From a bacterium (GTDB lineage: Bacteria; Gemmatimonadota; Gemmatimonadetes; Gemmatimonadales; Gemmatimonadaceae), in the NCBI GenBank assembly GCA_021802745.1, contig JAJZRK010000035.1:1-19010 (forward strand): a stretch of 19,010 bases of DNA. The letters are read 5' to 3'. The notes beneath the pieces were generated by a model. The model did no database searches. It saw only the letters and a program-made list of their open reading frames with translations, and was not told where the DNA came from. Below, piece after piece: positions 14,740 to 19,010 of this stretch (positions are counted from its first letter, which is position 1; every line of letters starts with the position of its first letter). Position numbers and translations under genes: made by a program.

Positions 14740-15920
14740 TGCCCTTCTACCACACGCTTGGCCAGGTGCCGCGCAAGCGGCACACCGTCTTTCGCCGTCC
14801 CGACGGCGGGCTCTACAGCGAGCAGCTGATGGGCAACGAGGGGTTCACCGGCCCGTCGTCGCTCATCTATCATATCCATCCGCCCACGACCGTCCTCACG
14901 GTCAAGCACCTGCGCGACCTGAAGTGGGAGAGGGACCCCGACCGCGCGCTGCGCCACCGGCACTTTCGCACGCGGCAGCTGCCCAAGGGCGGCTCGCCGA
15001 CGCTCGACCGCATCCCGCTGCTGTTCAACAACGACATCGCGATGCTCTGGTCGGAGCCGGACGTGGACGACGCGCACTTCTTCCGCAACGCCCAGGCCGA
15101 TGAGGTGGTGTATCTCGCCGAGGGGGCGGGGACGCTCGAATCACAGTTTGGCTTTCTCCCCGTGCAGCCCGGCGACTACGTGGTGCTTCCGCGTGGCATC
15201 ATGCACCGGTGGCGGTTCACGACGCCGGCGAAGATGCTCATCATGGAGAGCCGCGGGTACGTGCGGCCGCCGTCGCGCTACCGCACCGACTACGGGCAGA
15301 TCGTCGAGGGGGCGCCGTACAGCGAACGTGACTTTCGCATTCCCCGGGAGCTGGTGACCTTCGACGAGCAGGGCGAGTTCCCGGTGATCGTGAAGCAGTA
15401 CAACGGGCTCACCGAGATGGTGCTCGACCACCATCCGCTCGACGTCGTGGGGTGGGACGGCTTCTTCTACCCGTGGGCGTTCAACATCCACGACTTCGAG
15501 CCGATCGTCGGGCGCATCCATCAGCCGCCACCGGTGCACCAGACCTTCCAGGGCGACGGCTTCGTCATCTGCTCGTTCTGCCCGCGGCCGTACGACTTCG
15601 ACCCGCAGGCGATTCCCGCGCCCTACGCGCACAGCAACGTGGATTCCGATGAAGTGCTGTTCTATGCCTCGAGCGAGTTCATGAGCCGCAAGGGGATCGA
15701 GTACGGTTCGATCACGCACCATCCCGACGGCCTGCCGCACGGCCCGCACCCCGGCCGCACCGAGGCGAGCATCGGGGCCAGGCAGACGAACGAACTGGCC
15801 GTGATGATGGACTCGTTCCGTCCGCTGCACGTGGCAAAGTCGGTGCTTGGGGCGGAAGACCGGGAGTACTATCGGTCGTGGGTGGAGGCCGGGCCAGGGT
15901 TCAACCCGCCGACCAGCTGA
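14739..15920 (+). CDS. hmgA: Homogentisate 1,2-dioxygenase
   Basis: A 393-residue cupin-fold Fe(II) dioxygenase that opens the homogentisate ring to 4-maleylacetoacetate, the step directly after hpd. The N-terminal region carries a cupin-like strand pattern (DEVVYLAEGAGTL at 121-133, then QPGDYVVLPRGIMHRW at 143-158). Candidate iron ligands are H298 and E305 in YAHSNVDSDEV and H334 in GLPHGPHPG, where the human enzyme has His335, Glu341 and His371. At about 390 residues it is the shorter bacterial form rather than the roughly 440-residue proteobacterial/eukaryotic form. The GTG start overlaps the hpd stop by one base (TAGTG) and is preceded by a GGGGGA run eight bases upstream. A strong terminator follows. 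The maiA and fahA steps are not in the window. Confidence 0.96.
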   Translation: MPFYHTLGQVPRKRHTVFRRPDGGLYSEQLMGNEGFTGPSSLIYHIHPPTTVLTVKHLRDLKWERDPDRALRHRHFRTRQLPKGGSPTLDRIPLLFNNDIAMLWSEPDVDDAHFFRNAQADEVVYLAEGAGTLESQFGFLPVQPGDYVVLPRGIMHRWRFTTPAKMLIMESRGYVRPPSRYRTDYGQIVEGAPYSERDFRIPRELVTFDEQGEFPVIVKQYNGLTEMVLDHHPLDVVGWDGFFYPWAFNIHDFEPIVGRIHQPPPVHQTFQGDGFVICSFCPRPYDFDPQAIPAPYAHSNVDSDEVLFYASSEFMSRKGIEYGSITHHPDGLPHGPHPGRTEASIGARQTNELAVMMDSFRPLHVAKSVLGAEDREYYRSWVEAGPGFNPPTS

Positions 15921-15927
15921 CGTGCCA

Positions 15928-15958
15928 CGCGCCGCCCACGGGCGGCGCGAGTACTTTT
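15928..15958 (+). terminator. Rho-independent terminator of the hpd-hmgA operon
   Basis: A perfect 9-bp stem (CGCGCCGCC at 15928-15936 and GGCGGCGCG at 15941-15949) with a CACG loop, followed by AGTAC and a TTTT run at 15955-15958. It begins 7 nt after the hmgA stop. It should separate hpd-hmgA from the aminotransferase transcriptionally. Confidence 0.75.
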
Positions 15959-15968
15959 GGGGGACGAA

Positions 15969-16021
15969 TCTACCGTCTACCGTCTACCGTCTACCGTCTA
16001 CCGTCTACCGTCTACCGTCTG
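15969..16021 (+). repeat. Perfect heptanucleotide tandem repeat (TCTACCG, about 7.5 copies)
   Basis: Seven uninterrupted copies of a 7-nt unit (TCTACCG, equivalently CCGTCTA) plus a partial copy, ending 4 nt before the aminotransferase ATG. It begins 10 nt after the terminator T-run, so it makes up nearly the whole upstream region of that gene and takes the place of a ribosome binding site. Seven is not a multiple of three, so copy-number change would alter any reading frame crossing it. If translated in frame from a TTG at 15957 it would encode an STVYRLP repeat. Confidence 0.95.
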
Positions 16022-16025
16022 CTCC

Positions 16026-17207
16026 ATGCCCCGCCTCTCCTCGCGGTTCGCGTCACTCCCCCCGTACATGCTCGCCTCCATCCCGCAGACGAAGCGGGAA
16101 CTCCTCGCGCGCGGCATGGACGTCATTGACCTCGGCGCCGGCGATGCCGACCTGCCCGCGCCGCCACGGGCGGTGGCCGCGCTCGCCGAGGCCGCGCAGG
16201 ATCCCGCGATGTCGCGCTACGGCTTCGGACTGGGATTGCCCGCGTTTCGCGAGGCCGCCGCGACGTGGATGGAGCGGCGCTTCGGCCAGCGCTTCGACCC
16301 GCTCACGGAGATCGTGCCGCTCATCGGCAGCAAGGAGGGGATTGCGCACCTCGCGCTGGCGTACCTCGAACCCGGCGACGTCGCGATCATCCCCGATCCC
16401 GGCTACCTGTCGTACCTCGGCGGCACGCTGCTCAGCAGCGCGCGGCCGTATATGTATCCCATCACGCCGCGGACGAACTTTCTCGTGGACGTGGATGAGA
16501 TTCCGGTGGAGGTGCGCGCGCGGGCGAAGATCCTCTACCTCAACTATCCCAACAATCCCACGGCCGCCGTGGCGCCGCGCGACTACCTGAAGAAGGTCGT
16601 GGATTGGTGCGCGACGCATGATGTGCTGCTCGTGTACGACAACGCGTACAGCGAGATGACGTTCGACGGCTACGTGGCGCCCGGGATCTTCGAGATTGAC
16701 GGCGCGCGCGAGGTGGCGCTGGAGTTCCACTCGCTGTCGAAGACGTACAACATGACCGGGTGGCGGCTCGGCTGGGCAGCGGGTGCGTCGAAGTTCACCA
16801 CCCCGCTGGCGAAGGTGAAGAGCTTCGTGGACACCGGCCAATTCCTGGCGTCCCAGCGCGCGGCCGTCGCGGCCTTCGAGAGTCACGCCGACTGGCTGCC
16901 GGGGAACCTCGCCATCTTCAAGGCGCGTCGCGACGCGGCGGTGGCGGCGTTTCGTGCCGAGGGGTTCAACGTCGAGTCGCCGAAGGCCTCCATGTACCTC
17001 TGGGTGCCGCTCCCGGCGGGCGTCTCGTCGGTCGAGTTTCACGAGCGCCTGATGCAGGAGGAGGGCGTCGTCGTGCTCGCCGGCAAGGCGCTGGGCGACG
17101 GCGGCGAGGGGTTCTTTCGCGTGTCGTTCATCACCTCGCCCGAGCGGCTGGAAGAGGCAGCGCGGCGAGCAGGGCGGGTGTTGCGGCGGATGAGCGGGAA
17201 GCACTAG
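16026..17207 (+). CDS. PLP-dependent aminotransferase, class I/II (fold type I)
   Basis: A 393-residue pyridoxal-phosphate aminotransferase. The cofactor lysine is K239 in HSLSKTYNMTGWRLG. Other family residues are N177 in LNYPNNPT, D205 and Y208 in VYDNAYSE, R247 in GWRLGW and the substrate-carboxylate arginine R365 in FFRVSF. The segment IGSKEGIAHLALAYLEPGDVAIIPDPGY (about 100-127) resembles LL-diaminopimelate aminotransferase-like subgroups. Position just after hpd-hmgA favours an aromatic or broad-specificity enzyme that feeds 4-hydroxyphenylpyruvate into the pathway. Both roles are possible and sequence alone does not decide. The ATG at 16026 gives the expected N-terminus and lies 4 nt after the heptad array. 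No Shine-Dalgarno exists. In-frame TTG at 15957 would add 23 residues, mostly repeat-encoded, and is judged unlikely. Confidence 0.93.
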   Translation: MPRLSSRFASLPPYMLASIPQTKRELLARGMDVIDLGAGDADLPAPPRAVAALAEAAQDPAMSRYGFGLGLPAFREAAATWMERRFGQRFDPLTEIVPLIGSKEGIAHLALAYLEPGDVAIIPDPGYLSYLGGTLLSSARPYMYPITPRTNFLVDVDEIPVEVRARAKILYLNYPNNPTAAVAPRDYLKKVVDWCATHDVLLVYDNAYSEMTFDGYVAPGIFEIDGAREVALEFHSLSKTYNMTGWRLGWAAGASKFTTPLAKVKSFVDTGQFLASQRAAVAAFESHADWLPGNLAIFKARRDAAVAAFRAEGFNVESPKASMYLWVPLPAGVSSVEFHERLMQEEGVVVLAGKALGDGGEGFFRVSFITSPERLEEAARRAGRVLRRMSGKH

Positions 17208-17210
17208 CGG

Positions 17211-17313
17211 ACTCCCCTCGGCGGAGTGGGGGCGGGGCGCTGCGGACCACAGACTGGCAGTCCGCCGCACCGACGTCCAAACTCAAGGACGTGATCGCGC
17301 GGCCAGTCCGCGC
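17211..17313. repeat. Cluster of four short inverted repeats before the peptidase gene
   Basis: Between the aminotransferase stop and the peptidase start lie four consecutive perfect dyads: ACTCC-n7-GGAGT (17211-17227), GCGGAC-n12-GTCCGC (17242-17265), ACGTCC-n8-GGACGT (17273-17292) and GCGCGG-n5-CCGCGC (17297-17313). AGTCCGC occurs in two of them. None is followed by a T-run. It may be a dispersed REP-like element, a structured leader or a weak terminator region. The individual dyads are short enough to arise by chance in GC-rich DNA; the clustering is what stands out. Confidence 0.5.
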
Positions 17314-17341
17314 CAGTCTCGCCACCCTCGTGAGGACATTC

Positions 17342-18868
17342 GTGTCACGCGTTCGGCTCTCCACGCGCCCCCTCGCGTTGCTCTCGTGCATTGCGTTGGC
17401 CGTCGTCACGGCCGGCGCTCAAGCACCCACCCGTCAGCCGCAGGCACCCGCCTCGCCGCCGGACCGTCTGGTCACGGCGATGCACGGCATCTCGTCCCAC
17501 GTCATACTCGATTACGTGAAGGAGATGACGGCCGAGAAGTACGGCGGACGACTGACCGGCACGCCCGGCTACGACTCGTCGGCAGCGTGGACCGTCGGAC
17601 TGCTGCGCAGCTGGGGCTACCAGCCGGCCGGCGACAAGGGGACGTGGTACCAGAAGTTTCCCAACCCCTACACGCTCGTGCGCCCGGGGACGGAGCTGTC
17701 GCTGCAGCTTCCGCAGGCGGTCGGCGGCACGATCGTGAAGTCGTACACGTGGGAGACCGAGTTCGACCAGGGCTCCACGTCAGACTCGGGGCGCGTCACC
17801 GCCGAGGCCGTGTATGTGGGCTACGGCGTCACCGCGCCCGAGCTTGGCTACGATGATTACGCCGGCGTGGACGTGAAGGGAAAGATCGTCGTGCTGGAGC
17901 CCGAGGTGCCGATGGGCCCGATGCCCGACACGGTGCTGTTCAAGAAGTGGCGCCCGTACTCGTTCCACAGCTACAAGATCGAGAACGCCGCCAGGCACGG
18001 CGCCGTCGGCATGGTCTACGACTACCACATCGTCAATCCCAACGCGCGCTTCGTGAAGGGCTTCATCCTCACGTACGTCGGCAACGCGGTGATGGACGAT
18101 CTCTTCGCCGGCCTGCCGATGGCCCATCGGCAGACGGTGGACCAGATCCGGGCCACGCGCAAGCCGGCCTCGCGGCCGCTCGGCAAGACGATGACGCTCG
18201 CGAACAACACGCAGCACCACCCCGAGGGGATCGGGTCGAACGTGATTGCCGTGCTGCCGGGGAGCGATCCCGCGCTCAAGGACGAGTACATCGTGCTTGG
18301 CGCGCACCTCGACCACCTCGGCTACAACCATGAGATGATGCCGGGGGCGCACGACAACGCGTCGGGCGTGGCCGTGCTGCTCGCCGCGGCGGAGGCAATC
18401 ACGCGGGCCAAGGTGCCGCTCAAGCGCAGCGTGCTGCTGCTGATCTTCGGCGCCGAAGAGCAGGGGGTGTGGGGCTCGGAGTACTACGTGAACCATCCCG
18501 TCGTGCCGAACGCGAAGATCACGGCGTTCCTGAACCTCGAAAGCGTCGGCCGCGGCGAACGCATTGGCGTGTCGTCGGGCGTGGAGTATCCGGAGATCTT
18601 CGCGGCCATGCAGCGCGCCGACTCGCAGTACGTGCACCGGGCGATGGGCGCGTTCTCCAACCTGAATCTCGCGCGGCCGCGGCAGGACGCCGCGCACTTC
18701 CTGTGGGCGAAGATCCCGACGGTGTCCGTCGGCACGAGCGGCGCGCCGCCGTTGCCGTATGCGAGCTATCACACGACGAAGGATCGCTGGCAGATCCTGA
18801 CGCCCGAGATCATGGAAGACCTCGCGCGCATCACGTTCCTCGCGACGGTGGACCTGGCGAACCGGTAG
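17342..18868 (+). CDS. Secreted M28-family metallopeptidase (PA domain plus Zn peptidase)
   Basis: A 508-residue exported zinc aminopeptidase/carboxypeptidase-type enzyme. The signal peptide covers residues 1 to about 27 (RLSTRPLALLSCIALAVVTAG, cleavage near AQA). A PA-like insert lies at about 150-260 (AVYVGYGVTAPELGYDDYAGV, then KGKIVVL). The M28 catalytic domain (about 297-505) shows H322 and D324 in GAHLDHLG, bridging D338 in HDNASG, general base E372 and ligand E373 in GAEEQG, and H477 in YASYHTTKDR. The fourth ligand position, usually Asp in NLDxxG, is E400 in NLESVG. The GTG at 17342 is chosen because GAGGA lies five bases upstream and the signal peptide follows directly; the frame is open further upstream without similarity. 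It should cleave peptides in the periplasm or outside the cell. It is separated from the aminotransferase by 134 nt of inverted repeats. Confidence 0.94.
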   Translation: MSRVRLSTRPLALLSCIALAVVTAGAQAPTRQPQAPASPPDRLVTAMHGISSHVILDYVKEMTAEKYGGRLTGTPGYDSSAAWTVGLLRSWGYQPAGDKGTWYQKFPNPYTLVRPGTELSLQLPQAVGGTIVKSYTWETEFDQGSTSDSGRVTAEAVYVGYGVTAPELGYDDYAGVDVKGKIVVLEPEVPMGPMPDTVLFKKWRPYSFHSYKIENAARHGAVGMVYDYHIVNPNARFVKGFILTYVGNAVMDDLFAGLPMAHRQTVDQIRATRKPASRPLGKTMTLANNTQHHPEGIGSNVIAVLPGSDPALKDEYIVLGAHLDHLGYNHEMMPGAHDNASGVAVLLAAAEAITRAKVPLKRSVLLLIFGAEEQGVWGSEYYVNHPVVPNAKITAFLNLESVGRGERIGVSSGVEYPEIFAAMQRADSQYVHRAMGAFSNLNLARPRQDAAHFLWAKIPTVSVGTSGAPPLPYASYHTTKDRWQILTPEIMEDLARITFLATVDLANR

Positions 18869-18876
18869 ACGCGGAC

Positions 18877-18905
18877 GGCGCCGGCGGCGAAGGGCCGCCG
18901 GCGCC
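18877..18905. terminator. Bidirectional hairpin between convergent genes
   Basis: A perfect 12-bp inverted repeat (GGCGCCGGCGGC at 18877-18888 and GCCGCCGGCGCC at 18894-18905) with a 5-nt GAAGG loop. It starts 8 nt after the peptidase stop, and its right arm includes the first base of the reverse-strand stop codon of the PIN gene. There is no T-run on either side, as is common for terminators in GC-rich genomes. It probably ends both converging transcripts. Confidence 0.7.
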
Positions 18906-19010
18906 TAGTTGCGCGGCACGTGGAGCACCAGCGGACACACCCGCTGGTAGGCGACGAAGTCGGCATCCGTCGTGAAGACCGCCAGCCCACGCGCGAGCGC
19001 CATGGCACAG
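18905..19010 (-). CDS. C-terminal fragment of a PIN-domain protein (VapC-like, partial)
   Basis: The minus strand encodes 34 residues up to a TAG at 18905-18907 and continues beyond the window edge. The pattern ALARGLAVFTTDADFVAYQRVCPLVL matches the end of PIN domains: a helix, a short strand, then the acidic TxDxDF motif that contributes to the Mg2+ site. In this family such proteins are usually VapC ribonuclease toxins, with a small antitoxin gene just upstream. That region lies outside the window, so toxin-antitoxin status is not established. It converges with the peptidase gene. Confidence 0.7.
   Translation of the reverse strand, partial: CAMALARGLAVFTTDADFVAYQRVCPLVLHVPRN

Noticed and set aside
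15969..16021. CRISPR array
   Set aside because: The unit is only 7 nt, copies are contiguous, there are no spacers and no cas genes.
16053..17270. Minus-strand 405-codon open frame opposite the aminotransferase
   Set aside because: The plus strand has every catalytic residue of an aminotransferase; the antisense product is low-complexity Arg/His-rich.

Overview
The window is a very GC-rich bacterial chromosomal segment with dense, strongly GC-biased codon use, several GTG starts and few canonical Shine-Dalgarno sites. The gene content (very large PAS/GAF hybrid kinases, a MASE1 kinase, a secreted M28 peptidase, a short-form homogentisate dioxygenase) and sequence style suggest a soil or freshwater member of the Gemmatimonadota or a similar high-GC Gram-negative phylum. 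That assignment is inference. No rRNA, tRNA, CRISPR array, insertion sequence or phage gene was seen.

Left half, all on the minus strand (about 280-10921): a signalling block. Reading in the direction of transcription, a 1910-residue membrane hybrid histidine kinase (periplasmic sensor, four PAS, two GAF, HisKA/HATPase, one degenerate and one intact receiver, HPt) is followed after 31 nt by a receiver-EAL c-di-GMP phosphodiesterase. The phosphodiesterase overlaps by ATGA a D-2-hydroxyacid dehydrogenase. After 83 nt comes a MASE1-PAS-HisKA_3 kinase, which overlaps by ATGA a NarL/LuxR-type response regulator. The likely logic is two phosphorelay modules, one feeding c-di-GMP turnover and one feeding transcription. 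Downstream of these, at the left edge, starts a secreted protein of unknown function (partial).

Middle: a divergent promoter region (about 10922-11091) separates the giant kinase from an aldo/keto reductase on the plus strand. The reductase converges, with a 3-nt gap, on a divergent leucine/phenylalanine-dehydrogenase-like enzyme on the minus strand.

Right half, plus strand: 4-hydroxyphenylpyruvate dioxygenase and homogentisate 1,2-dioxygenase form a coupled pair (TAGTG overlap) and make up the core of tyrosine degradation. They are closed by a good intrinsic terminator and followed by a fold-type I aminotransferase. The aminotransferase and the amino acid dehydrogenase homologue could both supply aromatic 2-oxoacids to the dioxygenases. 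The maleylacetoacetate isomerase and fumarylacetoacetase steps are not in this window. A secreted M28 metallopeptidase follows, then a 12-bp perfect hairpin between convergent genes, and the C-terminus of a PIN-domain protein on the minus strand at the right edge.

The most unusual non-coding signals are: a perfect heptanucleotide array (TCTACCG, about 7.5 copies) that occupies almost the whole space between the hmgA terminator and the aminotransferase start codon; a degenerate array of the same heptad just upstream of the hpd start codon; and four back-to-back inverted repeats in the 134 nt before the peptidase gene.
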